A stretch of 64,000 nt of DNA from Macrolepiota albuminosa (Eukaryota > Basidiomycota > Agaricomycetes > Agaricales > Agaricaceae): contig JAMWFC010000077.1 in assembly GCA_027475525.1 (NCBI GenBank), positions 186,001-250,000 of the forward strand, given 5' to 3'. The notes under the pieces were generated by a model that worked only from the letters and a program-made list of their open reading frames with translations, did not search any database and was not told the DNA's origin. A program made the position numbers and the translations under genes. Position 1 is the stretch's first letter, and every line of letters starts with the position of its first letter. Of this stretch, positions 1-10,523 are shown one piece after another.

Positions 1-28
1 AATTGCAATTCAGGACCAGGTCTGCCAT

Positions 29-1000
29 TTGAATCGGCATGCAAGCAATGATGATTGGCAAAAGGTCGAGGCAGAAAGAGAACTATTAAGGGTTCGACTC
101 AATGTCCTTGCTGCTTTTCAGGATAGGAGTGAGTTTATTGCTAGTAAAAGGCGGACTGCCCCCCTGAAACCGGATGAAGTTCCCAAAGCCTTTGACAACA
201 ATAAAATGGCAGAAGATGGACAACCAGTGGATCCACTGGTACTACCGGTGAATAACCTTGGACCAACGGATGTAGTTGTTTCAGAAGATTTTGAAATCTT
301 CTTCCCATCTATGATCATGGGTAATGTCTCACCATTAACAATGATAGAGCACAATCTGCACTTGATTCAAATTGAAAGGCTCCTGCAAGCCCTTCAGGAA
401 TTCATTGCAGAGAAATCATTCCTATATTCTCACGTTGTCCGGGTCACCCCAAGCAAGAATGTGAAAACTCGAGCTCGCGCATCTCTTCAAAGAATCCAGG
501 CCTCAATCCTGGTGAAGGCTCGTGCCTATGCACGATGCTGCAGTGCTCTGCTGCGACTGGGATCGGACCCCAGCATTCAGAGAAAGTATCCAGTTCTACA
601 GAAAGCAGATTTGAATGCAAGCACAGCTGTTCATCAATGATCAAGGTATCTTGGATATGACACTCTAATTCTGATGCAGAAAATGAATCTGCAACTATTT
701 CTGAATGTGAGTTCTCTTGTTAACATTTTTGTTATCATTACATCCATTCATGAACATATCTCTTCAGTTAATTGTGTTCATTATCTACGTGCTAGAGCAC
801 AATGCAATAGAGGAATGTCAGCTTGTCATGAGTGAAATGGAGTAGACAGTTTGGTATTTCTTCAACCAGGCAGATATTTGGTTGAAGCGTGGTATGTCAG
901 TGAAGAAAAGAGGTTTCCAGTCATATGCTCACAAAAAAGTGGCCATGTGGCAAGAATTGGCCTCGATGGCAATTGATAAATTTAGGTAGGTGCTTCCTGA
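29..1000 (+). pseudogene. KDZ-type transposase, C-terminal remnant
   Basis: An open frame of 203 codons (29-640) is followed by a spliced or broken continuation to about 1000. The first part contains 'KSFLYSHVVRV' and 'KTRARASLQRIQ', and the second 'TVWYFFNQADIWLKRG' and 'SYAHKKVAMWQELA'. These resemble the C-terminal helical region of Kyakuja-Dileera-Zisupton (KDZ) transposases, which are abundant in Agaricomycetes. The catalytic core lies upstream, outside the window. The second part has an in-frame TAG just before TVWYFF, where a Trp codon would fit, so this copy is probably dead. Family assignment rests on remembered motif style, not on a search. Confidence 0.55.
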
Positions 1001-1235
1001 TTTTATTCCCCTCTAAACTGCAAGAAATCTGCTGTGAAAATGGTGGATGCAGAGACGGATTGATGTGACAGATGCAGAGACGGATTAAACTGATAGATGC
1101 AGCTTGCTGCCATTAGCAGATGATCGGAACGGATTTGTGACAGTCACGTGCAATGGAATTGTTGAAAATCACTTTTGTTTACAAGGCACAAAAATCTGAT
1201 ACATAGCAGTATCTGCTTCTACAAGCAAGAGTGCA

Positions 1236-1956
1236 ATGGCGTCTACCTCTGTACCACACAATGTCATGTCCCAAGCTACTGTACTAGAAAATTTGCAAGA
1301 GGTTGTTGACTACATCAAGTCACGCCTCATTGCAGCACTTTCCATATTTGGCAATCTTGCACCAAGTCTTGAAGCGGAAGAGGCATGGATTATCCAGCAT
1401 CTAGACAAGGAGTTGGTAAGATAACTTCAAAATGTGTAAATATATTAGGATCTGACTGTGTGCCATAGAACTTTGTATTGTCATATCTGGGGGCTGCATC
1501 ACTGAATAATGTGGTCTGCAATGTCTCAGACATTATCAAAAGCATGAGCCGATTTTTCCCTCTCCAAAATCAGCAAACTTTGCCCACAGAGATTCTAGAG
1601 TTTGTTGATAGCTGTCAAGGTCTTATCAGGAATCTGTATGGCTGTGATTGGTGGAACCACATTGGCCAAGAGGATGTTCAGATCTTAAGCAATGAAACGC
1701 TAAAGCATTGCCTTCTCATACATCAGCAAGGCTTCCACTCTCTTGGAAGCTTCTTGGCATGCAACCGCTAGCCACCTATGACATTGCCATCTGATGGATT
1801 GGTGTCCATCCCAGCACCAGACAATTTGCTCCATGTGTTTGCAGGTAGCAGATCTGCCAGAGGCCACTAGCAGACGCTTCTAGCCCTAGACAAGTGACAG
1901 TTGCTGGATAGGATGGAACATGTGCCAACAGCCAACGATATAATCTGCCTGTTTGC
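1236..1956 (+). pseudogene. unrecognised gene, 5' part (interrupted by Plavaka element)
   Basis: Exon 1 begins at the ATG at 1236 and ends at 1415. A GT-AG intron (1416-1468) leads into an exon opening 'NFVLSYLGAASLNNVV'. That frame runs to 1956 with TAG/TAG/TGA interruptions at 1769-1771 and further on; at least two are explained by C-to-T changes of CAG or CGA. At 1957 the frame meets the terminus of the Plavaka element. If the element and one TA are removed, the frame continues straight into 19583 (reading F-A-S-S-K). No domain is recognised. It lies just downstream of the KDZ remnant on the same strand, so it may be a KDZ cargo gene, which is inference. Confidence 0.5.
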
Positions 1957-1958
1957 TA

Positions 1959-2150
1959 TGTCGGAAAAATGTCTCGGGCCGAATCAGGCCGAATCAGGCG
2001 TGATCAGGTTATTTTAGATAGGCCAAATTTTCAGGTCCGATCATATAAGTGTCGGCTTATCAGACGTTGGTCTGATCAGGAACAAGGTCTGATCAGACCT
2101 GGGTTTGATTGGGCCTAATTGATGACAAGGAAGATTTTGGGTAATCAGGC
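1959..2150 (+). repeat. left terminus of Plavaka element
   Basis: It starts TGTCGGAAAAAT, then carries at least six ATCAGG-type motifs (GAATCAGGCC twice, GATCAGG several times, in both orientations) before 2160. The perfect inverted match with the right terminus is only about 12 bases; beyond that the two ends share motif content and not linear sequence. Confidence 0.7.
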
Positions 2151-2447
2151 CTAAGCGATGACAGCATGATCAAGATTCAACAGTCACTATTCTATCAATA
2201 TACTTACTTATTATTGTTCATTCAGCGGTCCCTCCTTTATTGATCTACTTATTAATTATTGTTCATTCAGCGGTCACTAATTGTTCACTACTTACTTATT
2301 ATTATATTGTTCATCAATCTGCGTGCGGATCATTTCAGTTGCGTAGTAGTCATTTTATTAGATACTTACTTATTCATTCATGATAGTTAACTACTGTTAA
2401 TAATTGTTAGTGATGTTTGTTACTAATGAATAATCATTACTTACCAT

Positions 2448-2530
2448 AATGGGGGTTTGAACCTGGAGCCTCGCGCGTAGCTCTTGATAGAAATATGAAT
2501 GATAATTACCACTACACCAAGCATCCGATA
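2448..2530 (-). repeat. tRNA-like SINE-type unit
   Basis: Read on the minus strand, an A-box-like TGGTGTAGTGG (around 2515) is followed about 50 bases later by a consensus B box GGTTCAAACCC. This is the spacing of an RNA polymerase III internal promoter. The interval does not fold as a proper cloverleaf by eye, so it is called a tRNA-derived repeat and not a tRNA gene. A long AT-rich tail with TTAATAATTGTTA-like runs follows on the minus strand down to about 2200. Confidence 0.45.
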
Positions 2531-2794
2531 TTACATATAGAACACAGGTTTAATATATATGATATCTGTGTGAATAGCTTGGTTACGTTGCAGATCGCTT
2601 CAGGTGGGGCATCTGGGTATGGGGCTTATGGCGGGGTCTTGATCTGTGTTGGCCTGTGGGCCTGTTACGGTTCTCCTGCTCTACCTGTGTGTCCACGTAC
2701 ATGGGATGTCTTGGCCTCCCGCGGTGTGTATTCCTAGCTGCGCCGTCCTTCATTTCGTCGTCTCGCTCCGTCCTTCCCTCCTTCCTCCACTCCT

Positions 2795-3286
2795 TCACTC
2801 CCTCTCGTCTACCTCATCCTCCACCAGACCCTCTATCTCTTCCCTGTCCCTTTCCATCCTCTTCCACCAACTCTCCTCTGCCTCCTTGTTTTCTTCATCG
2901 TCTATTGTCGGCATCGTCTTCCGTATGTTCTTCGTACCCGTTTTTGTGAACGCTCCTGACTTTCCTAGAAATTTCACCATGGCCTCGATTCCTTTCTTGG
3001 TGCCCAGCAGCGTTCCCAATTCCAGCCGTTCATCCGCCTTGCGCAGTATATGTCAATATTCTTCGTACCTCGGGCATACTTGAATGATGTGTTCCCTCAT
3101 CTGGTATTGCTCTTCGCAGGGGCATCCTATGGGCTCGTTAGTTACAAACTTTGCGTAGTACTCACCAATGAATGCGTGTTTTGTCCGACATTGCATGAGC
3201 CTCCCAAATACTTCTCTCAGGGTGCAGGTGACCATGAGCGAAAGACATAATAAAGTGCAAGATATTTGATTTTGACAGGTGTACAA
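2795..3286 (-). pseudogene. LINE-type reverse transcriptase/RNase H C-terminal fragment
   Basis: The minus strand encodes 'FGRLMQCRTKHAFIGEYY' and 'CPCEEQYQMREHIIQVCPRY'. This is the CxC...H...C knuckle found after the RNase H domain of fungal non-LTR retrotransposons and related polyproteins. The frame passes an in-frame TGA (near 3050, probably from CGA) and continues 'ILRKADERLELG', then 'KSGAFTKTGTK', and a Glu/Lys-rich tail to 2795. Only the last ~160 residues remain. It lies in the 3' flank of the DUF6698-like gene, inside the Plavaka element. Confidence 0.55.
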
Positions 3287-4620
3287 GTCTAAGATACATA
3301 GTCAACTACATTTACTTTCGAGATCTTATAGTACGTTTTCCAGTAGGCTGTTCAATGTCTTCGGGTGACTGCTCAGGTGTATTCAAATTAGGCTTACCCC
3401 GACCTCTACTCCCCCTACCCCTTCCTCTTCCAGCAGCTCTGCCACGACTGCGACTTGAACCATGGTTTCTGGGCTGAATCAGCTTTGAAGCTTCTTGAGG
3501 TGCTGCCTGAACCGAATCTGGCAAATCCATCTGCTCATGAAGGGAGAGTGTTTCAAGATCAACAGAACCGCAAGGATCTTGAGAGTACCATGTGGGAGCA
3601 GGCTCGAACTCATCTGGATTAGCACCAGACTCTTCAGATTCTGAGTCAGATAAGGTAGTTGAGCCAGGAGCAAATGCAGCTAGCCGCTGCATAGCTGACC
3701 CCGACATTGACGGCATACTGCTAGCAGACCGAGTCGAGGCAATAAAAGATACAGGCTGCTCTAATACGGTTGTGAGAGTGATGGAAGTCTTAGCTGAAGC
3801 CACAGTTGGACTCGAAGCCTGCTCTATTATTGGCATCAAACTTGCAGATCGAGGTGCCCTTGGAGGTGGAGCTACTTGTGTAGCAACGTGTTCAGAATCT
3901 AAAGAATCGCTTTGAGCCCATTCAAAATCTTCTTCTACATCCAAAGTGCGACCTTGACTAGTTGCATTCAGCAAAGCCTGCCGTGCAAGTTCCTGCTCAT
4001 TGCATGCAGATGGTACACTTATATGATGCACAGCATCAGGTACACCAGCAAAGACTACGCGATCCCAGTAGGCGAAGAGATCGGAGACCCAGGAATTGCG
4101 ATCAATAGTCATTTGATCAATAAATTTCTTGCGTTCCCGAAATGCAGTACCGTAAGAAATGTGCGTTATCTTGCCTATAGCAGAAAACTCTTTGTCAGCT
4201 GACAAAAGATAAACGGCCTATCAATAGAAATAACAAGTCAATATTACTACACCGTTACTTATGACTGCAAGTACTTACAATATTGACTGATGCTGAAATC
4301 AATCCTGATGTGGTCTTGATACTCCCCCATTTCATTCCGATCACATTTGAAGAAATCTTCCCAGTCAACAAAGAGCCTGGCCCAAACAATAAAAACCGAG
4401 CAATCTATTGAAATCCTCAGTATGAATAGTCTAACAAAGTTGTAGTAATATAGTATTACCTTCATCAGTACTTGATTCTTGAACATTTCATCCGCATAAA
4501 GCTTCTCAGGATTGGAGTAGATAATTGGACAGAACAGATCATATTTCAAATTTGCATCTGTTGGTTTGCACGAAATCAAGCGAAGACAAGATTTATCGTT
4601 GCGGCGGTCGTATGCTTGAT

Positions 4621-4774
4621 CCTGTTGGGCTAAGCCTGACAACTTAATACTAATGATTGATACAAGAACCTCAGTGTCTGTCAAGATGATGGTAAACCCT
4701 GTTGGGCTAAGCCTGACAACTTAATACTAATGATTGATACAAGAACCTCAGTGTCTGTCAAGATGATGGTAAAC
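4621..4774. repeat. 77-base exact tandem duplication (likely assembly artefact)
   Basis: 4621-4697 equals 4698-4774. It lies at the junction between unique sequence and the Copia LTR, the kind of place where a de Bruijn graph branches. Confidence 0.9.
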
Positions 4775-4977
4775 AACTGAATTATAATACCTAATGATTG
4801 ATACAAGCTGTATCATATGTAAGATAGGCATTTATAAGAAGGAAAAACTAAGTACTCACAACCTCAGTGTCCGTCAAGATGATGGTAAACAACTGAGGTT
4901 GTATGACGCGCCATCGCAAGTCCATGTCAATGATCATGTGACCGCTTAATCAGCTGACTCTCCTGATCAGGATAACA
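4623..4977 (-). repeat. Copia 3' LTR (with 77-base artefact)
   Basis: On the minus strand it begins TGTTATCCTGATCAGG and ends GCCCAACA. Positions 4700-4977 match the other LTR over its full 278 bases; 4623-4699 is an extra copy of the terminal 77 bases. Within each LTR the phrase CAACCTCAGTGTCNGTCAAG occurs twice about 115 bases apart, an internal duplication shared by both LTRs and therefore older than the insertion. Confidence 0.9.
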
Positions 4978-5018
4978 CAACCCCATCAGCGTATAAGTGG
5001 TTACATGATAAAGAAAAA

Positions 5019-6599
5019 TTATAGGCGAGAAACAATACCAAGGGATTTAACAAATTTATTGTGTAGGTCTTTGGGAAGAGATTTGGTCAGAATATCTGCC
5101 ACCATTTCCGACGTGGATATCCATGAGGTTTGGAATGAGCCTGTGGTCAAGTGTTCGCGAATGAAATGATATCTGATATCAATATGTTTTGATCTCGACA
5201 TTACGGAGTCCGAGTTCGCTATATCTAGAGCACTTCGATTGTCGCAAAGAATCGGAAATGGTCTTGGGATCGGCAAGTTGAGAGAAGTAAGAAGAAAACG
5301 GATGGACAATGCTTCACGCATTGCATGAGAAAGTGCCATGTATTCCGCTTCAGTCGACGATAATGCGATTGTACGTTGTTTAACGGAAGACCAAGAGATA
5401 AGACTTGAGTATAAGAAGAACGCGTAACCTGTGATGCTCTTCCTATTCTTGGAGTCTGATGCCCAATCCGCGTCAACGGCTCCAAAATCTCCCGGGAGAA
5501 GAAGCTTCGTAGGAGGATCTAGAGTCGGACGGGCGAAGTTGTACTCAATGGCATAGTCTTTCGTGCCAAGAAGGTAACGTAACACTCTCTTAGCTGCCAG
5601 AAGATGAGCCCACGTCGGATTCGAATTGTATTGACCCAGAGACATTGCTGTAAATGCAAGATCTGGACGTGTGCATAGACTCAGGTAGAGTATGGATCCC
5701 ACGAGTCTCTGGTAATGAACCTTAATGTCTTCATCAGCCACGTCAGGGATCGCATTCGCTGGTGGGTCCGGAAGGTCATCTAATTTGCCGACTAATGGTA
5801 AGGATAGGGGTGTAGCATCCGATAAACGGTACGTCGCCAATAAGTCCAGTATGTATCCTTTTTGTGACAACCAAAGCTTTTTCTTGCTTCTATCTCGGTC
5901 GATACGAATTCCTAGATTTAGAGACGTCGCACCGGAGTCTTTAACTTGAAAACGTTTATTCATCTCATTGATAACCCATTCGTATAGTTCCTTGGAGTTC
6001 GTAACATTGAGACCATCGTCCACGTGGACGCATATGATAATGAAAAGATTCGTTCCGTCTTCCGGTTTAGGAATCGTATGGTGTGGAGATGAAGTAAACA
6101 TGCCGAAAAATACTGCTTGATCAACTTCACACCTTATTAATCCGATCCCCTCCAGGACTTCCCTCAAAAGAGTATACCATTCCCTCGATGACTGTTTGAG
6201 TCCATAAATCGCGCGAAGTAGCTTATTAACTGTTTTTGGATTATCGTCGGGAAATCCAGGAATCTGTTTGCAGTATAGTTTGTGTGTAAGCGGAGCATTG
6301 AGAAACGCTGTCTTGACATCGAATGAAAAGATTTCCAGATCATTCATCGCCGCGTAAGCTAAGATGATCCGAATACTTGTCATTTTTGCGACCGGAGCAT
6401 ATGTTGATCCATAGTCCTCAGGTCGCTGGCTGAACCCTTGTGCCACTAGTCTAGCCTTCTCTTTTCTCTTAATAACTGTCCCATCTGGATTATACTTGAA
6501 CGCATACACCCATCTGACTCCTATGGCCTTCTTCCCCTCAGGTAAAATTGCCGAAACAAAGACTCCTTGTTCTCTCAAGCTCTTGACTTCTTCCTCCAT
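5019..6599 (-). CDS. Copia reverse transcriptase-RNase H
   Basis: This 526-codon frame is in phase with the upstream Gag-integrase frame and separated from it only by TGA-GCG. It opens 'MEEEVKSLREQGVF', the Copia RT entry sequence. It carries 'VKTAFLNAPLTHKLYCKQ', the catalytic VHVDD box near residue 190, and RNase H with 'DADWASD', 'SSTEAEYMALS' and 'RSKHIDIRYHFIREHL'. Its ATG is probably not a true start: RT is normally made as part of the longer polyprotein, so expression would need TGA readthrough or an unmutated sister copy. No other stop or frameshift was seen. Confidence 0.85.
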   Translation of the reverse strand: MEEEVKSLREQGVFVSAILPEGKKAIGVRWVYAFKYNPDGTVIKRKEKARLVAQGFSQRPEDYGSTYAPVAKMTSIRIILAYAAMNDLEIFSFDVKTAFLNAPLTHKLYCKQIPGFPDDNPKTVNKLLRAIYGLKQSSREWYTLLREVLEGIGLIRCEVDQAVFFGMFTSSPHHTIPKPEDGTNLFIIICVHVDDGLNVTNSKELYEWVINEMNKRFQVKDSGATSLNLGIRIDRDRSKKKLWLSQKGYILDLLATYRLSDATPLSLPLVGKLDDLPDPPANAIPDVADEDIKVHYQRLVGSILYLSLCTRPDLAFTAMSLGQYNSNPTWAHLLAAKRVLRYLLGTKDYAIEYNFARPTLDPPTKLLLPGDFGAVDADWASDSKNRKSITGYAFFLYSSLISWSSVKQRTIALSSTEAEYMALSHAMREALSIRFLLTSLNLPIPRPFPILCDNRSALDIANSDSVMSRSKHIDIRYHFIREHLTTGSFQTSWISTSEMVADILTKSLPKDLHNKFVKSLGIVSRL

Positions 6600-6602
6600 C
6601 GC

Positions 6603-9600
6603 TCACCACCAAACTTTGGCATCGGCTCTATTCATTGCTTCTCTGAAATTTTCCGGAGCCTTCGTCAGATCATGATGCTGATTATCTGTGCAAAATGGTG
6701 GAGGATCATTTCCGTATGCGACGTAAGCTTTAAAGTCGAAAATGGTCGATTCCTCTAATTGTGTTAAGTCATCCATTGATTCCGGAAAGGTGGCTGACTG
6801 TATCCAGGAATGAATGTCTAGCATTGCCGAAAGACTTTGATGCGGTTCTATTCTCGCATGACGATCCGCTTGTAGCTTAGTAAGTTTCTCATTCCTTCGC
6901 GCTACGTCTTCAAAGAATGCTCGTCCTGCCTCCGTTTGTCGGATCTGCCGTTTGGGTCTCTGATTTTCTTCAATAGGGGCTGGAGACTGATTGGGCACAT
7001 TCGTCGTGATAACAGGTGCTTCCATGGAGTGAGTTGATGATGATGAAGAAGGTGTCGATGCTTCCATGGAGTGAGTCGATGATGATGAAGGGGGTGTCGA
7101 ACTGGGAGAATGATTCGTGGTTATCGGCGCTATTCCTGGTAGTAGTTTCCCTCGAGTATTTTCATTGAAAACCACATCTCGTGAGAAGAAGTATTGTCCG
7201 TTCAGGTCATGAACACGCCAGCCTATTCTGTTTTCATCGTATCCCACAAAGATTGCTTCGAACCTTTTCAAATCTCCTTTCCTTCTCGTCTCTTTCGGAT
7301 TCAACACGAAACACTGACAACCCCAGACCCGAAGATGCGATAAGTCTGGTTTTATTCCTTCAAGCATTTCGTAAGGCGTAGTAAGTCCTGGAAGCGTCGT
7401 AGTCGGTAACCGGTTTCGAAGATATTGCGCTGTCAGCACAGCATCCCCTAAAAAAGACATCGGAAGTCCTGATTCAGCCATTAAGGTCTGCGCCGTGTCT
7501 TCAATAGTGCGTATGTACCGTTCTGCCTTTCCATTTTGTTGATGCGCGTAAGGTGCTGTCGCCTGTAAAATGATCCCTTTCTCTGTTAAATAGTCGCGTA
7601 ATTTGCCCTCTACAAATTCCTTCGCTCCGTCACATCGAACGACTTTAACTTTGTTCCCGGATTTTAACTCCAATTCGGATTGTACCTTCTTAAAATGTTG
7701 TAACGCTTGGTTCTTCTTGGAAAGGAGTTCCGTACGTCCAATATTAGTAAAGTCATCCAAGATCGAGTGAAAATGACTTGTGTTGCCATTCGAAAACCTC
7801 GTAGGAAATGGGCCACTAGAGTCCATATGTAATAAGTCACCAACGCAATCTGCTCGGCGTTCATTGTTGTCATACGGTCGAGCCGGCTGTTTGCCGATTA
7901 TGCAAGGTATGCACTGCGAGTTTTCGAATTTGCCTGAGTAGTCAACCCCAGTGACAAAATTCTTTGTCAGTACCATCCGTGTCGTGTCCTTTGCCGGGTG
8001 ACCCATGCGTCTGTGCCAAAGTTCTGGTGTGACAGGTACAGTCGGAAAAGAAACGGGAGTATGTCCAAGAGCGGAAAAAGATATGTCGTCTTCAACACGA
8101 GGTAATACAAAGTCACAATAGAGAAAAGACAGTCTCTTATGCACCATGGCTGATAATGACTTGCCGGAAAGGTGTTTCGAAGTCGATGGAAAGAACAGAG
8201 ATGTGGAATCTTTTTCAAAGATCAATTTCATGTTGTTCTCGACCATGGAACCGACAGAGAGTAAGTTGATGGGTACGTCAGGTGCATGCAAGCAATCTTT
8301 CAAGACAAGAATAACATTCTTTCCATCAATATGAGTGCGAAATTTAACGTCACCCCGAGCAAGCGTAGTAAGAGTACCGCAGTTCGCAGTACCGACAGGT
8401 ACCGCCTGTTCCGGATGATATGTCCAGAAGTAACGTTTGTCTTTGATAATGTGCACCGTACAACCAGAATCGAGTATTGAGTTGAATTTGGATGTAATGG
8501 AGGCCAAGGCAACTGGCGTCAACGAGCTTACAAAAGCCAGATAAAGAGCAGAGTCGTTAACCTTAAGGGAATCGGTGTAAAGATGGAAATCATTGTCATT
8601 CTCCTCAAGCTCTTCAACGGTATGGAGTACAGTAGTATCAATTTCTTCGGTAAGGAACGTTGCTGGTGGAGGGATTGGTTCTGTAGTAGAGTCGTTCGAA
8701 ACAGCGATATTTGCTTTGGGTCGATTCAAATTGTCCTTCGCACCTTCCACCGCATTTCCCCTTCTCTGAGTAGTGTCATTCGTAGTAGACGTAGACGTCG
8801 ATGTGGTAACAGGATTGTTTTTCTGAACATGTTGAGGTTTAGAATTAGGTTGTAACATAGCTTGACGTCGCCGAACATCGATATCGATCTCCAAAATGGC
8901 ATCTGCAAGTGTAAAGAAATCGAATATCCCCTCTGGACTACCTTCCCATGACCTCCTCACTTCCTCCCGAAGGACATTGTAAGCACGATGGTCTGGAATT
9001 CCATCCATAAATCTCTGTATCTTTTCGTAGTTGGTGAAGTCCCAAGGTGTCGTAGACAATTGATTGACCGCAATTCTCCAGGATTGGACGTACGCAGGAA
9101 TCGCATTGGCCGCACATGCCAAACGAAGTACGGAATCCTTAATTCGTTGCGCTGAGGCTGCACTACCCACACTGAAACGCTTCCTCAGAAATTCCAAAAG
9201 ATCACGAGAAGTGCGCGACGGAAAATTGTAAGGGCCACTGCGAGCCGGTGGTAACGAGTTAAATATGTCAGCAGAAAGTCGTCCAGAAATGATATAGGAA
9301 CAAATGTTGTCGTTCCTCCAAAATTCCTCATACGCCGTCAGTTCCATTTGTGACTGATGGGGAGGATATGGAGGTGGAAGAGCAAGTCGACAGGTCGGGT
9401 CAAATGGTGCATTCGGTGAAGGTATAGGACAGACGTGACCATTGAGACCCAAGTGGTCAATGAGGGCCAAGACGGGATTGATCCATGTCCCCCAGTCTGC
9501 TGAAGAATTGAAGCGAGGTATCGTGGTCAGAGAGGGTAATTTTGAATCTAACATCGCCGAACCCAAAGGTCGAATATTGTGGTGTGGAGCAGGAACTGGA

Positions 9601-10445
9601 TGCTGTGGAAAATAGGGACCCAAGTCCGGTTGTGGTGGAAGGACTGGTGCACCAAACGGATATTCTTGGGGAATGCCAGCGAAGTGATTCGGTAAAGGAG
9701 TGTCCGGAATAACTGGAGCATGAGGTAATTGTTGTTGGTTTGGAAAAACTTGAGGAATAGGAGGAAAAGGAGTATGAGGAGGTGCTCGAAATCCTGGAGT
9801 TGCACGTTGAGGCATAGGCTGATGGATCTGAGGTGAACGTAACACTGGCGGCGGCGTCATATGTAGGAATACAGAAGGCGTTCGAGAGAGCGGTACAGGA
9901 GGGACATGATGAGGAGTAGGCGGTGTGAAAGTTTGAAGAAAAACAGAAGGTGGTTGAGATAAAATACGTGGAACCGGAGAAGGCGGTGTAACAGGAAGAT
10001 TATGTTGATGATATTGCGGAACTAGCGGAGGGGTGGGATTAACCTCGTTATTCGATGGTCCATTGACAAAAGGAGTCTGAGGAAGAGGAGAAAGATGATT
10101 TACAGGGGCAGAAGTAACTGGAATTGACGCATATACTGGGTGATTTTGCGTGGTACGCGAAGCAGACGGTGTGGGAGTCGGTGTGACTGATTTGCGATTC
10201 AAGTAACTGTTGCGTAAAGCTGAAGTAGCACGCGGAATAAAGGATCTCGAAGATCCCAAAGATATATGCGTATCAGAAGTTGAAGGGTGTGAAGTCCCGG
10301 AAGAAACAGATTGTAAATGGGGTGGCAAATCACGAGAGTACCCAGATTGAGACGTAGAGGCCATTGGGGCGATCCACGGAGCCTGACGTGAAGACGACGC
10401 AGCAGTCCGCTGTGGATTACGACGGTGTTGAAACGGATCAGTCAT
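6603..10445 (-). CDS. Copia Gag-protease-integrase polyprotein
   Basis: This is a 1280-codon frame. Residues 1-270 are Pro/Ser/Thr-rich, and about 285-520 form the Gag core (WGTWINPVLALIDHLG to about AILEIDIDVRRR); no CCHC knuckle is seen. The protease has its DSG near residue 655 (NSILDSGCTVHI). The pre-integrase zinc motif is H-x-H-C-C (LWHRRMGH ... CIPCIIGK). Integrase catalytic acidic residues fit HMDSSGP near 873, RCDGAKEF, and QQNGKAERY near 972. It ends at an in-frame TGA (6603-6605) right after 'AKVWW', where Copia polyproteins normally run on into reverse transcriptase. Transcription would come from the LTR at 10524-10801. Confidence 0.85.
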   Translation of the reverse strand: MTDPFQHRRNPQRTAASSSRQAPWIAPMASTSQSGYSRDLPPHLQSVSSGTSHPSTSDTHISLGSSRSFIPRATSALRNSYLNRKSVTPTPTPSASRTTQNHPVYASIPVTSAPVNHLSPLPQTPFVNGPSNNEVNPTPPLVPQYHQHNLPVTPPSPVPRILSQPPSVFLQTFTPPTPHHVPPVPLSRTPSVFLHMTPPPVLRSPQIHQPMPQRATPGFRAPPHTPFPPIPQVFPNQQQLPHAPVIPDTPLPNHFAGIPQEYPFGAPVLPPQPDLGPYFPQHPVPAPHHNIRPLGSAMLDSKLPSLTTIPRFNSSADWGTWINPVLALIDHLGLNGHVCPIPSPNAPFDPTCRLALPPPYPPHQSQMELTAYEEFWRNDNICSYIISGRLSADIFNSLPPARSGPYNFPSRTSRDLLEFLRKRFSVGSAASAQRIKDSVLRLACAANAIPAYVQSWRIAVNQLSTTPWDFTNYEKIQRFMDGIPDHRAYNVLREEVRRSWEGSPEGIFDFFTLADAILEIDIDVRRRQAMLQPNSKPQHVQKNNPVTTSTSTSTTNDTTQRRGNAVEGAKDNLNRPKANIAVSNDSTTEPIPPPATFLTEEIDTTVLHTVEELEENDNDFHLYTDSLKVNDSALYLAFVSSLTPVALASITSKFNSILDSGCTVHIIKDKRYFWTYHPEQAVPVGTANCGTLTTLARGDVKFRTHIDGKNVILVLKDCLHAPDVPINLLSVGSMVENNMKLIFEKDSTSLFFPSTSKHLSGKSLSAMVHKRLSFLYCDFVLPRVEDDISFSALGHTPVSFPTVPVTPELWHRRMGHPAKDTTRMVLTKNFVTGVDYSGKFENSQCIPCIIGKQPARPYDNNERRADCVGDLLHMDSSGPFPTRFSNGNTSHFHSILDDFTNIGRTELLSKKNQALQHFKKVQSELELKSGNKVKVVRCDGAKEFVEGKLRDYLTEKGIILQATAPYAHQQNGKAERYIRTIEDTAQTLMAESGLPMSFLGDAVLTAQYLRNRLPTTTLPGLTTPYEMLEGIKPDLSHLRVWGCQCFVLNPKETRRKGDLKRFEAIFVGYDENRIGWRVHDLNGQYFFSRDVVFNENTRGKLLPGIAPITTNHSPSSTPPSSSSTHSMEASTPSSSSSTHSMEAPVITTNVPNQSPAPIEENQRPKRQIRQTEAGRAFFEDVARRNEKLTKLQADRHARIEPHQSLSAMLDIHSWIQSATFPESMDDLTQLEESTIFDFKAYVAYGNDPPPFCTDNQHHDLTKAPENFREAMNRADAKVWW

Positions 10446-10512
10446 GATGACCGTCCGACCAGACGAGAAAGATTTCAGCTGTACAGAAAATACCCAAAGT
10501 CTCAGAAGAGAA

Positions 10513-10523
10513 GGCCCATAACC
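10513..10523 (-). other. primer binding site (initiator-Met half-tRNA)
   Basis: Immediately inside the 5' LTR the minus strand reads GGTTATGGGCC. This is the exact complement of GGCCCAUAACC, the anticodon-loop region of eukaryotic initiator methionine tRNA. Priming from an internal tRNA fragment is known for Drosophila copia and yeast Ty5. The second Copia element in this window has a one-base variant of the same site at the same position. Confidence 0.7.

Noticed and set aside
2200..2290. ACTTATTATTGTTCATTCAGCGG tandem repeat as another 77-base duplicate
   Set aside because: The spacing is shorter and the copies are imperfect, so it is an ordinary AT-rich local repeat.
2646..3083. Plus-strand Ser/Leu-rich frame of 145 codons
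   Set aside because: It is the antisense shadow of the LINE C-terminal fragment on the minus strand and has low-complexity composition.
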